Assembly: GCF_014905175.1 (NCBI RefSeq)
Contig: NC_057791.1
Location: 7,078,492 to 7,142,491, forward strand
Direction: 5' to 3'
Length of the DNA stretch: 64,000 nucleotides
From: Aphidius gifuensis
Taxonomy: Eukaryota > Arthropoda > Insecta > Hymenoptera > Braconidae
Shown one piece after another: positions 18,434 to 29,367 of the stretch (its first letter is position 1; each line of letters begins with the position of its first letter). Below the pieces are notes generated by a model. That model saw only the letters and a list, made by a program, of their open reading frames with translations, was not told the DNA's origin and did not search any database. A program made the translations under genes and the position numbers.

Positions 18434-19341
18434 AGGCTTGCTAAACAAGAAGGGGAATATCGCTAGGAAAAGAGAAAACCTCCCAAGCTATTTAAGCTGG
18501 CGATCCAGCTGGATATTACTACTTCGGTTTCTGCCCTCCGATTAGTAAGTTCGAGGTTTTTGAGGAGTCATTTCAGAATCTCGAATAGTCTTCTCCCCAC
18601 CCCGGTATTGGAGTCATCCATACCTAAACCCAAGGAGCAGGAGTCATCCTCTCCTGAAAATCCCCCTAATTTTCATGTACAGTTTGTTGGTCAGCCTTGC
18701 CCAATTTTGCTTTAATTATTGCCATATTTAGTTAATTAATTATTAATTTTTGTAGTACATTTTTCTTGTTAAGACCTTGACTTGAAGTCAGGCATCATAA
18801 CGTTTATATTCGTGTTCAATTAAATAGTATTTAATAATTTTTGATAAAACCTACCTTTGTAACTGGTAATAATTTTGATACTTTAATTGTTTATTTAATA
18901 AATAATCTCGTTCTTTGTGTGCCATAATTATTGTCTTGTTAAGTAATTTATTAAGCTACCCTTGATTTTACCTTTTCAGTGACTTAATTTTAACATTCTT
19001 TACTCGGCCCTCTCTCAACGAACCAGCATACTGAACGACCCAGGCAAACCCCTCAACTTAGTTTTAGAATCATATTTTCAGGAATGGATCAACATCAATG
19101 GATATCGTTGGATTAATTGGATTATTCGGATTTTCGTGACTATCGTGATTATTGTGGTTATTTGGTTATTTGGCTATTTGTCTATTTGGTTATTTGGTTA
19201 GTTTTCTAATGACGTTTTTCCGGTAAGTTTTAGCGTCGTAGAATAAAATTTACCGTTCCCCCTTTTGTCTAAAATAACTCGTTGATCCGCGACCCGAACT
19301 AAATTCTAGAATTGAGTGAGAAGGTAACATGTCACGTTACA
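18434..19341 (+). repeat. gypsy-family LTR lacking its first ~85 bp
   Basis: The sequence from AAACAAGAAGGGG to CACGTTACA aligns, in the opposite orientation, with the complete LTR at 28361-29367. It includes the TATTTAAGCTGGCGA segment, three copies of GGAGTCAT-type motif and the (TTGGTTATT)n stretch. The 3' terminus GTTACA is intact; the 5' TGTAAC end is missing. It has no primer site downstream, so it is a 3' or solo LTR. Orientation fits the lost 3' LTR of copy 1. Confidence 0.8.
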
Positions 19342-19354
19342 ACATATAAACAAA

Positions 19355-20326
19355 ATGTCATTAGTCAGATCTTCTGCTAGACGCAGTACGTCTCTGGATC
19401 TTACCAATGACAATACAGTTAATCCAAACATCTTCTCTTTGAAAGATAATATACAATTAGCAACTATACCACCATCAAACAATAATAGTATGTCTCAAAA
19501 ATTACTGAAATTAAATAAAATGTCATCTAGCTCTGCAACTGAAAAACGTCCTCCTGGACGTCCAAGGAAAAATACCTCGAGTGACACCAACACTAATGAT
19601 GACACTGTTGAGTTGATTAAGGGTTTATTTGATCAACAAACCACCACAATTGATTTAAAATTAAGTTCGGTTGTTGACACATTGAAATCATTTGCTACTT
19701 CGGTGAATAATAAATTTTCCACCATTGATGCTGAATTTCGTTCCGTAAACAGCAACATTCAAAAACTAAATTCAACCATATCCAGTAACACAACACAAAT
19801 GATAATACTACACAAATTGCTGAGCATGAACAACTCATTACTGAATTAAATATTGAATTGAACAACAATAAAGGATTATTAAATCGTATGCCAAACGTAA
19901 TTATGTTTGGTATACCTGAAGATCCTGATGCACACACATCAATGCTAGACAACGTGTTGTTGTAATAGAGGTAAAGTTGACCAGCTGGTTAATACTGTTC
20001 TTAACACATGTAATAATATTGGTTCAATTAAAGTGACTTCGTCATGTATTTACCCTTGACTAAGGTGAAATTTAATAGTATTTTTTATAAGAATCTGTTT
20101 GTGCAGAATTTCATGGATTAAAAGAAACTGAAACTACTGACAGGTTGGATGAGCAAAGTTGTGATTTTCCAGGATTTCACACCTGCCCAACTTGCTCAGA
20201 GACGTCAGATAACATCTCAACTCACTCAGGATGGTATAACCAATGCCAGGGTGAGATTTGTAAATGGTTCATTCAAAATAATCAACAACAGGCAGCCACC
20301 AGATCACCAAACAATGCAACAACAAT

Positions 20327-20382
<56 letters not shown>

Positions 20383-20715
20383 CCTGCGTAACATCATCAA
20401 ATAATAATAATAAGTTAATTGATAATAATAAATCTATTTGATCGAACTTAGATACTATCAATTCTTTTTCACCTTCTCATCTTCATCCTGCTAATGAAAC
20501 ATCTTCTTTCAGCTTAACTCAAGACTATTCATCTACTCTGGCATTTACTGATAACTCATTTAATGTACTTTATCAAAATACGAGAAGTATCAAGAACAAA
20601 TATAAGGATTTGTATGTAAACTCACTTATGCTAGACTATGACATTGTTCTGATTACCGAATCGAACTCATTAGTCATAATATTGACTGTTAAATTATTTT
20701 CTCATATAATGTTTT
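19355..20715 (+). pseudogene. 5' part of a non-LTR retrotransposon (LINE), ORF1 and endonuclease start
   Basis: ORF1 begins at ATG 19355 and is open for 164 codons. It has an AT-hook-like KRPPGRPRKN and a predicted coiled-coil segment (repeated polar heptads around codons 95-155). Frameshifts follow, but downstream frames show NVIMFGIPED and then LTPAQLAQRR-type sequence with ARVRFVNGSFKIINN (about 20165-20310), the usual C-terminal pattern of LINE ORF1 proteins. After a CAA microsatellite, 20500-20690 reads FNVLYQNTRSIKNKYKDLY and DYDIVLITES, the start of an apurinic-type endonuclease in ORF2. The rest of ORF2 is absent. A related ORF1 piece lies at 60205-60950. Confidence 0.8.
20327..20382. 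repeat. (CAA)n microsatellite
   Basis: A run of about 18 ACA/CAA triplets lies in the ORF1/ORF2 interval of the LINE remnant. Confidence 0.95.
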
Positions 20716-20883
20716 GATTCTAATAGAATTTTTTATACACGTTGATGAATTTATTTATTATTTATCGTTGTGTAATAAAAAAAAACAATTTGACAGCTGT
20801 GTACAGTGGTGTGTAATGGTGAGTTTAATAAATCATTCACTTCACTTTATAAAAAAAAGAGGGCACTCTCAACTTTATGTAAT

Positions 20884-20915
20884 ATCATACGTATGATACG
20901 TATCATACGTATGAT
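20884..20915. repeat. 32-bp perfect palindrome
   Basis: Two ATACGTAT cores flank a central GATACGTATC, and the whole 32 bp reads identically on both strands. It lies just past the point where LINE similarity ends. ATACGTAT also recurs in the 36-kb tandem array. Confidence 0.9.
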
Positions 20916-21299
20916 TGTATGATACCCCGAAAATGGTCTAAATACCCATCACTGATGCTCATGAAAAATCAATTTTCTGTACATCCTCGATTGTGCTGAG
21001 AGAGCGCGTTTTGAGGAATAACTAACTGGCACTCTTATTAAAGTAGATCGAAAATATTGTACTTTTACTCACAACAATTTATAGCTGTCAGAACAACAAT
21101 GATAATAACGTCAACAAGAATAACTTTAGTTATTAATTTTCAGTATTTATATAACAAGAATAATACATCACAATTTGTTGAATTTTTTTCTACAATTAGA
21201 TATGTATCACTTCTTCATACCCATCGCCCACTGACACTCTAATGTACTTTTCATACATTGTCACAAAAACTTACTAAGAAAGACAAAATATGTACGCTG

Positions 21300-21600
21300 G
21301 CGGAAATGGTGAGAGCTAAGCCGGAAGAAAACGATATCGCTATTGTCGCCAGAGCGAAAGCAAAACCAAAGCGAAGCCAGAGATAATAAAAACAGAATAT
21401 TAACGAAATCAAACGTGAAAATCGGCTTTATATGGATATATTATTCAAATTAAATTATTATTTAACTTATTTTTTGCAATAGTATTGATAGAAGTAGAAC
21501 AAGTAATGTAAAAGTTGACAGATTTTGACGTTTCGAGGTTAACTTAAATCGACTAAACACAAAAATCCCTAGGGTAAGGCAATAGTAAATCCAGACCTTT
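21300..21600. repeat. Single arm of the 49.8-50.7 kb foldback element
   Basis: GCCAGAGCGAAAGC...GCCAGAGATAATAAA, then GACGTTTCGAGGTTAACTT and CAAAAATCCCTAG, match the arms of the foldback at 49776-50715. Only one arm is present here. Confidence 0.75.
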
Positions 21601-21614
21601 TCCAGAGTAAATCG

Positions 21615-21930
21615 TCAGAAAAACAAAATTTTGTGAGCCATCTAGACTAGCGGGTTTATTATGTGTAAACATCTTCGGCGTGTTGTTGTAATTGAACAAA
21701 ATCATAATAAGTACACATTTAAACAAATTTTTTTCATTCATTCATGAAAATATTGTTTGTTTTTCTTTTATTTTTTTCTATTTTCATACAATTATTGTTG
21801 TTCAGTAATTTTCAATAATTATTGGTATTGTTTGTTTGGCTATGATTAAGACTAAGTAAAAATAATAGCTAAGGGAAAATTTAGCTAATAAACAAATGTT
21901 GGGAGAAAAATTAAGCTGGTAAAATCTAAG
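21615..21930. repeat. Dispersed repeat, also at 43.18-43.4 kb
   Basis: AAAATTTTGTGAGCCATCTA through GTTGTTCAGTAATTTTCAATAAT is almost identical to 43180-43376. It is followed by the same GCTAAGTAAAA-type text found at 43556-43960. It ends where the BEL LTR fragment begins. Confidence 0.75.
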
Positions 21931-22355
21931 CAACTAATATTGAAAAAACGTCCAGGACGCTAACCAGCTTCTGGGTCTTAGCATATGAAAATTCTGGAAA
22001 ATTCTAGAAAGCCAAACGACGCTTGTATAACCAAGCGTCGCTTGGACCCGACAAAACTTCCAAAATGTTTTTACATGTAATATATTTCATTCCACGAAAA
22101 ACTGGGTGGTCTTCGAGGTCAACGGCCTAATCCTCATTGTCCTCAAACTGCAACATTTTTCTAATGGCAAACTTTGTCAGTTTCAGGGATTAGTCGGCAT
22201 CGACTCGTGCCATCAGAGGATTAGACACGCTTGCTCAATGTGTTGTATATTTTGATTTTTATTTTATTTTACATTTTCATTCTATTTTCTCTCAAATAAA
22301 ATTTACCTTTTTCTCTCTCTCTCTCTTCTCACTTAGCTCTCTTTCCGATGGAACA
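21930..22355 (-). repeat. BEL/Pao 3' LTR, truncated
   Basis: On the - strand it starts TGTTCCATCGG at 22355 and runs 426 bp, collinear with 34530-34105, then stops against the 21.6-kb repeat. It contains the hairpin CGACGCTTG/CAAGCGTCG (22017-22040), present in the other LTR too. Confidence 0.8.
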
Positions 22356-22364
22356 TACCCCCCC

Positions 22365-22440
22365 TAATAATATATAAATTTAAGGTGGGCGAGTGCAATT
22401 CGTTACAACATCCACCTTAATTCCTCCCTTTTCCTTCCTT
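22365..22440 (-). repeat. Start of gypsy copy 2 3' LTR and polypurine tract
   Basis: The - strand shows a purine-rich block (GGAAGGAAAAGGGAGGAATT, then AAGGTGGATG) ending at 22408, then TGTAACGAATTGCACTCGCC. This matches the start of the complete LTR at 29367 for 43 bp, and then the BEL tract GGGGGGGTA (22364-22356) takes over. A deletion has joined gypsy LTR to BEL polypurine tract. Confidence 0.75.
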
Positions 22441-22934
22441 CGTGACGTTAATCAGTCTTACATATTTTTATTTTTTATTTTTTTATTTTTTTTTTTTATA
22501 TTATTATTATTCAATATTTGTACTTTTTTTTCATACGTGGTCCAACCAAGTATCACCTTATCACAATACTGACTAAACAAAAAAAAATATATAAATAAGG
22601 ATACCCTCAGTGACGACGCAATTTACATTTCGGATCACGACATGGAGCGAGGTCATTGGGTCCAGGCCCTGGATACCTTGGATCCCTCCAAAGGCAATCA
22701 AAATCCCTGCATTTGGGTCATATGCCCTTGGATTATTAGATCGTTCGGTTCAACGCCGAGGTCCTGAACGGTAACCCCGCTTTGACCCTCTTCGTGCGTT
22801 TGAAGGCAGCAATGACTTGGCTACAAAAGGGTTGAGCAAAATTGGTGGTAACTTTAGGCTCATTAGAGCTGGGATTGCAGGGGGAGTGGGGCTTGACGAT
22901 GTTTTGTCTGAGAGGACTGAACGGGCGTCCACAC

Positions 22935-23035
22935 CTCAGTCGACTGATCGGGGTGAGCTTACCTCATCAATGAGCTCAAGTGCTGGACGGTCGGGGCAGT
23001 TGTTGCGGAGGTGGCTACGACCGTGACACAAGCTG
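22935..23035 (-). pseudogene. Remnant of gypsy third ORF (copy 2)
   Basis: The segment encodes the end of the CCHC knuckle (HGRSHLRNNCPDR) and the same SPRSVD-stop seen in copy 1. It is fused upstream to protease-region DNA at a 3-bp CAG microhomology (23033-23035 on the + strand as CTG). Confidence 0.75.
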
Positions 23036-23039
23036 GATT

Positions 23040-25241
23040 GTCATGATAATACCATGATCGGTCGCTGAAGTCAATGACCATTCTGGCGGCTTATAGAAAG
23101 TCTAACCCTAGGACAAAATCCTCGGATAAGGTGGGTAAAATCAATGCGTCCATAGGGGTGGATTTACCTTCAACTTCAAATTGGATTGTAACCGCGGTAT
23201 TAATTGTTTCGAGATGACCCGATGCAGTCATAACAGGTCGCGGGAGTACATCACGTTGTTTAAAACCGGATTAAATGAGGAGTTGGGACGTTTCGAGCCC
23301 AGCAAAGGTTCGGTTAGCCCCTGAGTCAACCAAGGCTCGAATTATTACCGGTCCAACGATTATATTAAGATGAAAGGCGCGAAGTTTTGGGATCGGGGTT
23401 GGTGGAGCTGCCAACGTCTTGGCTGGAGTTTCTACCAAGCCAGACGGTTTAAGTACTAACTTCACCAACTCCTTGGGTGATAAATCGACTTTAACCATGT
23501 CATATAACCGTGGGGCCTGGGTAGCCTCAGCTGATTTCAATAGTGGGTTTTTAATCGGCGGAGTTAAAACGGGAGCTGCATGTGCCGAAGTTATGCTCTC
23601 CCGCTGTCGTTTCCCGGATTGCAAAATGTGCACGTAACCAACGTGACATCCGGTCGACGGCAGCGATAACAAAATCTTCTTCGAGGTTTCTGACAATCCC
23701 TAGAGATATGACCGGGTTGCTTACAATTCCAACATTCCACTAAATTAGAAGGCTGAAAGTTAGATACAGCTGGAGGACTGGGACCTGATTCAGGGAAATC
23801 CGCGATTGCGGTGGCAAACGTGACGTTACTGGCCTTAGGCCGGGTGACCTCTTTCCTTTTTTGGAGTAAGTCACCCAAGGTGGACAGTAATTCATCCTCC
23901 ATCAACAAACCGTGCTCCTCGTCTCCTTGTAGGGATGACCCCTCTTCGACCAAGGAACGAAGAACACCTTGACGTGGAACGGGGTTTGGATGTGAACGGA
24001 ATGATGGGCAGGCGAAACTGTGACACAACAACTGCTCGGGTCAAGGTGGTAAACGGCGTTGTGGGGCAGATTCCGTAATCTTTTCTTGACGCAACGATTC
24101 CAATTCTACTTCCCACATTGTTGGGAAACCTCGGGGTGGAATTTGGCGTTGGAAGATGGGCAACATATTGCGGACGGTGTAGTGTACGCGCTCTGATTCC
24201 GACCAAGGTGGATCTGTTCTTTGAAATAGACCACGCATACACGATATAAAGCTTCGAACTAACTCGTTTGGGCCTTGAACGCGTTTATCGATCTCTTCGC
24301 GCAATGCTCGTTGGTAATCAGGGTCGGAAAAACTGGCGCGAAACGCTGCCTTCGCGGCTAACCAAGAATCAAACTCAGCTTCATGCGTCATGTACCGAGT
24401 TGGGGCGGGACCTTTCATACAGAAGGACAAGGTCTGAAACAGTACACGATTACTTGCGCCTGGGCACAACCTTGCTTGTTCCACTCGATATAAAAATTCT
24501 TTTACATCTTCGCCTGGATGGCCGGAATAAGTCAATCTCCAGCTTCCCAAAATACGTAATAAATTGAGCATGGTTGTGGGCACTGCTTTCAGAAATCAGA
24601 AGATCTTCAACTGAGGGCGTAATTACGCGTCTAGGTGCCGGATAACGGGGTTCATTACGCGCAGGTGGGTTGAGGTTTAATCCTCCCTGAGGTGGATTAG
24701 CACGGGCGGGTGAGGCAGGCTCATTGTTTTGGGCGTCATCGACTAGACCGGCGTACCGCCCGCGTGAAGCTCGTGATCGTTTGCAGGGTTAGGGGTTAAA
24801 GCAAATGGGTCAATGTTTTTGTGGGTGGCCAAATACCTAGACCTAATTGTACTTTGATAGACTGCAGAGTTTTTGGTAACTGGCTTTGGGGGTGGTTTAA
24901 CAGCAGTCTTTTTAGGGGGTTCATTAGTAATGACTAATGGGAGTGAAACTTGATCAGTTCCTTGGGCCGCGTCCTGAATAGGTGGAGTAAGAACACGGCC
25001 TTCACCAGATGGTCTGGATGTAGCTCCGCGATCTTCTGGCGAAGGACCTGTGACAAAAATGTTGACGGAGGGTCACTGGTTATTTTCTTGCGATTGCGGG
25101 TGTTTCTCCTAGGAGGAAAGTCTCCTTCGCTATTCGAACCTGCTGGAGTCTCCTCAACTTCAAGTTGATCTGGGTGGGCTTTGGGTTTCCGCCCTCGACG
25201 CTTAGGTATGGTACCTGATGGTCCATCTCCTCATCACCCAT
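23040..25241 (-). pseudogene. gag: gypsy copy 2 gag and protease (disrupted)
   Basis: The gag start is at ATG 25241. A 13-bp net deletion shifts the frame almost at once compared with copy 1. The capsid-like segment (24583-24041) is open for 180 codons with FSDPDYQRALREEIDKRV. A frame change follows, then 24031-23591 carries CWNCKQPGHISRDC and a second cysteine group. The -1 frame from 23696 continues into protease with ALVDSGANRTFAG, ending near 23271. The overlap contains GGGAAAC in the same phase as copy 1. The sequence KELVKLVLKPSGL near 23455 is uninterrupted and gives the empty site for the Copia insertion in copy 1. Confidence 0.85.
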
Positions 25242-25467
25242 AATACCAACGTACAGATCGTATGTGGCAACGTAAAATTAAGACAATTTCAATTGACGCA
25301 GGTATTATTATAAATAATGGAGGAGCCAACTACGAGTTCAACACAAATAAGATAAACAACAACTCAAAAATGAAACTGTAATCAGATAAATCTTTCAAAG
25401 TAATAAACTGCACATATAATATTTCGAACTTATAATCTTGACTTAACAGGTTCGCACGCGATTAACT

Positions 25468-25502
25468 ACTGACTAATCGGACGCCCTGCTCTGGCTTATA
25501 TA
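25468..25502 (-). promoter_or_regulatory. TATA plus initiator in copy 2 leader
   Basis: On the - strand TATATAA (25502-25496) precedes TCAGT (25472-25468) at the same 32-nt spacing as in copy 1, despite substitutions between the copies around it. Confidence 0.6.
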
Positions 25503-25706
25503 GTGGTTGGCGAGCAGCTCTAAGGGTGGGGAAAATTTTGGCCACAAGTAGGGATAACTTTCTACTCCTTATCGGGAGAAGAGAGGAATTTTTAGGAGGG
25601 GATGACTCCCACTCCTTCCAACAAGGTTCTCCTTAACTCTCTATACTCAATTAATTTTAAATAATAAAAATAAAAAGAAAATAATAACGTAAATGGAAAT
25701 TGAATT

Positions 25707-26357
25707 TACCGAAAAGCTGACTAACTATTACGATTAACGGATTACACCTAATTAGTTGTGAATTAATTGGGAATCAATTTTTCCGGTGGACTAGCTAACT
25801 ATTACAACAAAATTTAATTTATTGCAACGTTATTAGTCCAGAATAAATGGGAATTATATATTTCTTCGGAGGGCCGGTCAATTATTACAACAGAACTTAA
25901 TTTACCATAACATAATTTGTCCTGGGATTAAGGGGTATAGAAATTTTTTCGGTGGGCTGACTAATTATTACAATAAAATTCTATTTATTATAGCATAAAT
26001 AGTCCTGGGATTAAGGGGAATAGAAATTTTTTCGGTGGGCCTACTAACTATTACAATAGATTTTAATCTATTATAACATAATTAGTCAAAAATGAATGGA
26101 AATTATTCATTTTTCCGGAGGGCCGACTAATTATTACAATAGAATTTAATCTATCGTAACATAATTAGTCTGGAATGAATGGGAATTATTTGTTTTTCCG
26201 GAGGGCCGACTAATTATTACAATAAAATTCAATCTATTATAACATAATTAGTCTGGAATAAATGGGAATTATCTATTTTTCCGGAGGGCTGACTAATCAT
26301 TACAATAGAATTTAATCTATCGTAACATAATTAGTCTGGAATAAATGGGCATTTGTA
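25707..26357. repeat. 83-bp tandem repeats in gypsy leader
   Basis: There are about eight units with a period of 82-84 bp, recognised by CCGGAGGGC/CGGTGGGC at about 25783, 25866, 25950, 26032, 26115, 26199 and 26282. Within each unit GACTAATTATTACAATAG faces CTATNGTAACATAATTAGTC as an inverted repeat, so each can fold as a hairpin. Copy 1 keeps only the innermost unit before truncation (near 4100-4165). Confidence 0.85.
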
Positions 26358-26369
26358 ACTATGGTTCCG

Positions 26370-27850
26370 GGATGACTCGCCGATGATTGTAGTTTTTTTT
26401 AAATATTTTTATAGATATATAATTTATTTGCAGAGGAAATCGTAAATGAAATAACGGGTAAATAGTGGGGGGTCGCATATACACATTTATTTTTATAGTG
26501 GGGATTTTAGTATAACAGTAAATAAGTGGGAGCGTACGCGATATATATTTTTTTTTTGTAACGAAGCATGAGAACGAATTCAATAATAGCGGGGGGGGGG
26601 GGGGGGATTAGAGTGAGGTTACGAGTTTACGATATTTGGGTGGGAGTATGTGTGACAGGAACTATATTTTTTTTTTTCACGTGCGTGGTAAAATTATTAA
26701 ATCAGGTAATCTGTCGTAATCCTAATGTCTTTTCCTTTAACCAGTTTGTTCTCCTTCACGTAAATCCCTTTGTCCCTATACCCGATATAACCCCTTGGAT
26801 ATCCTCTTGGTGTCACCAATCCTCCCATAACCCATAACAACCCTCACTAAATCCTCTCTTCCTTTCTCTCTTTTTTTTTTGTCACTAATACACAACGCGC
26901 ACACAACCTGAATACCTTTTTTTTTTTATTACTTTCAACTTACACACACGACTTAAGCCTATTTATTATTATTATTATTTATTATTTTTTTTTTTTCTCT
27001 TCTTTTTCTACTCACTCTACACGCAACTTAAATCCTTTTTTACTTTCCTGCGCACGCAAAATACACACAGCCTAAATTTGTTTTTCTTTCTTTTCAGGCT
27101 TGACACACAACTTCAACAATCACATATCCTTTTTTTTCGTCTTTTTCTTACACACTGTACACACAACTACGATCTGTTTTTCTTTCTCTTTTTTTTTCTT
27201 ATAGCTGACACACTCGCGACTTACGCTTGTTTTTTTTTTTTTTTCCTTTCCTCAATTTAACACAACTTAAATTCTTCTTTTCTCTGTTCTTTTTTTTTCA
27301 CAGCCTGACACACAGTTTATTAGTTCTATCCTTTATCTAATATTCTCTAATCTTTTTTTTCTTTTCTTCTACTGTCTATATATATTTTTTTTTTATTATT
27401 TAGTCTTAGTTTTTAGTTTTTCGAACGACTCACGACGCAATGTTCCCTGTGTGATGTAACAACGGGTTGTACCGGTTGGAACACGAAAATCACACAGTGG
27501 AGCGTCGTCGGTTGTCGCACGAGTTTTTTTCCTTACACACAGCATACACACCGACCACACAACTTATATCCTTTTTTCCTTACACACTCTACTAACTGTT
27601 GTTTCTTTTTTTCTTTTCTTTTTTTTTTTTTCAACGCTTACACACACACAACTTAATCCTTTTTTTTTCTTTCTTCTTTTCTACCAACATTATGTCTTCT
27701 TTTCTTCTTCTTTTTTTTTTTCTCTACACACTATAAGCACGACTTAACACCGCTACTTACACACCTTTATATTTTTTTTTTTCTTTTTCTTTTCTTTACA
27801 ACACAATGTCTAAACTTCTTTTTTTTTTTTTATTATTTTATTATGTCCTT
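26370..27850 (-). repeat. Purine-rich degenerate repeat part of gypsy leader
   Basis: On the + strand it is a series of poly-T/C blocks each followed by variants of CACACAACTTAA, at intervals of roughly 50-70 bp. On the element strand it is therefore A/G-rich. Two G runs (near 26590 and 28060) lie on the + strand. No ORF of interest was found. Confidence 0.6.
27432..27508 (-). other. Leader stem-loop 1
   Basis: ACGACGC (27432-27438) pairs with GCGTCGT (27502-27508), and CTGTGTGAT (27447-27455) pairs with ATCACACAG (27489-27497). The loop is 33 nt. A second version lies 435 bp away. Confidence 0.6.
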
Positions 27851-27866
27851 GGCTTGCGGGCAACTC

Positions 27867-27943
27867 ACGACGCAGTGCTCATCGTATGATGCCTCAACAG
27901 TTTGTGCCGGTTGGGGCACCAAAATCACACGATGAAGCGTCGT
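27867..27943 (-). other. Leader stem-loop 2
   Basis: ACGACGC (27867-27873) pairs with GCGTCGT (27937-27943), and TCATCGTATGAT (27879-27890) pairs with ATCACACGATGA (27924-27935) with one G-U on the element strand. The loop is 33 nt, as in stem-loop 1, with related sequence (TTGT-CCGGTTGG). Confidence 0.6.
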
Positions 27944-28339
27944 CGGTCAACTCGACGGCCATTGTTTCATGTACCTTGAGGGTGGGAAAATTTAAATTTT
28001 AGAATGGGGTTTTGTAGTTTTAGAGGGGTTATTATTATTATTTTTTTTCTAATTACAAGGGGGGGGGGGTATTTGTGGGTTTAAAACAAAATCTAATTTT
28101 ATTATTATTTTTTTTTTTTTCTAGGTTTTTCTTTTTTTTATTCAATTTATTTTTTTCTATAGTTTTTTTTTTTATATGTATTATTTTTTTTTTCGTGGTA
28201 TTAGGAGGGGGGGGGGGGATTTCAGGGTCTTTTCAATCAATTTATTAAGGGGGGTAGTCGCGGGTTGTAATTATTTTAATATAGATATGTAAAAAGGAGG
28301 AAAAGAGGTGAAAGTAGGGACCTGAATTCTGCCATTCAT

Positions 28340-28357
28340 GTCCCTGTTTGGGCGCCA
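28340..28357 (-). promoter_or_regulatory. gypsy primer-binding site, tRNA-Lys type
   Basis: The element strand reads TGGCGCCCAAACAGGGAC three nucleotides inside the 5' LTR end. This is one base from the classical tRNA-Lys3 primer site of retroviruses. It also proves that the leader begins here, 3.1 kb upstream of gag. Confidence 0.85.
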
Positions 28358-28360
28358 TTT

Positions 28361-29367
28361 TGTAACGTGACAAGTTACCTTCTCACTCAATTTTAGAAAT
28401 TAATTCGGGTCACGGATCAACTAGCTTTACAGACAAAAAGGGGGACGGAAAATTTTATTCTACGACGCTAAAACTTACCCAAAAACGTCACTAAAAACTA
28501 ACCAAATAACCAAATATCCAAATATCCAAATAACCAAATACCAAATAACAAATACCAAATAGCCAAATAATCACAAAAATCACAGAAATCACAGAAATCA
28601 CGAAAATCCGAATAATCCAATGAATCCAATGATGCTGATCCGTTTCCTGAAAATATAATTCTAAAACTAAGTTGAGGGGTTTGCCTGGGTCGTTCAGTAT
28701 GCTGGTTCGTGGAGAGACGGCCGAGTAAAGAATGATAAAATTAGGTCACTGAAAAGGTAAAATCAAGGGTAGCAATAATAAATTGATCAACAAAACAATA
28801 ATTATGGCACACAAACAACGAGATTATTTATTATAAAAACAATTTGAGTATCAAAATTATTACTAGTCAAATGTTATATTTTATCAAAAATTATTAAATA
28901 ATATTAAGTTGAACACAAATATAAAATTATGAGACCTGACTTCAAGTCATGGTATTAACAAGAAAAATGATATAAAAAAAGAGTAATCAACAGACTAATA
29001 ATTAATGAAAAACGAAGCAAGGCTGACCAACTGACTATACATAAACTAAAGGGGATTTTTAGGAGAGGATGACTCCTGCTCCTTGGGTTTAGGTATGGAT
29101 GGCTCCGATACCTGGGTGGGGATAAGACTATTCGAGGTTCTGGGATGGCTCCTCAAGAACCTCGAACTTACTAGTCGGGAGGCAGAAACCGAAGTGTCTA
29201 TTCAGCTGGGTCGCCAGCTTAAATAGCTCGAGAAATTTCTCTTTCCCTAACAATATTCCCCTTCTTGTTTGGCCAGCCCCACCCGATAATATAATAATAA
29301 TAAAATTAAATAAAGTAATAATAATAATAATATATAAATTTAAGGTGGGCGAGTGCAACTCGTTACA
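28361..29367 (-). repeat. gypsy copy 2 5' LTR, complete
   Basis: This 1007-bp LTR has TGTAAC...GTTACA ends. It contains a TATTTAAGCTGGCGA TATA-like element, three GGAG(T/C)CATCC motifs (near 29067, 29097, 29142 as reverse complements) and a (CCAAATAA)n-type stretch at 28498-28575. It inserted into BEL integrase at 29368. Confidence 0.9.

Larger units (their letters stand above)
22365..29367 (-). mobile_element. Ty3/gypsy copy 2, inserted in BEL integrase, internally deleted
   Basis: On the - strand: complete 5' LTR (29367-28361), tRNA-Lys-type primer site, a leader of about 3.1 kb, gag and protease (25241-23040), a junction fused to the last part of the third ORF (23032-22935), 3' UTR, purine-rich tract, and the first 43 bp of the 3' LTR (22407-22365). 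The span equivalent to 12099-15469 of copy 1 is missing. The 5' LTR abuts BEL integrase sequence at 29368. Confidence 0.85.

Noticed and set aside
20145..20441. 98-codon ORF with a polythreonine run
   Set aside because: It is a frame-shifted reading of LINE ORF1 followed by the CAA microsatellite; the genuine frame reads LTPAQLAQRR-like sequence.
27860..27945. Hammerhead-type ribozyme in the gypsy leader
   Set aside because: The conserved CUGAUGA and GAAA core is absent on both strands; only the stem-loop is supported.
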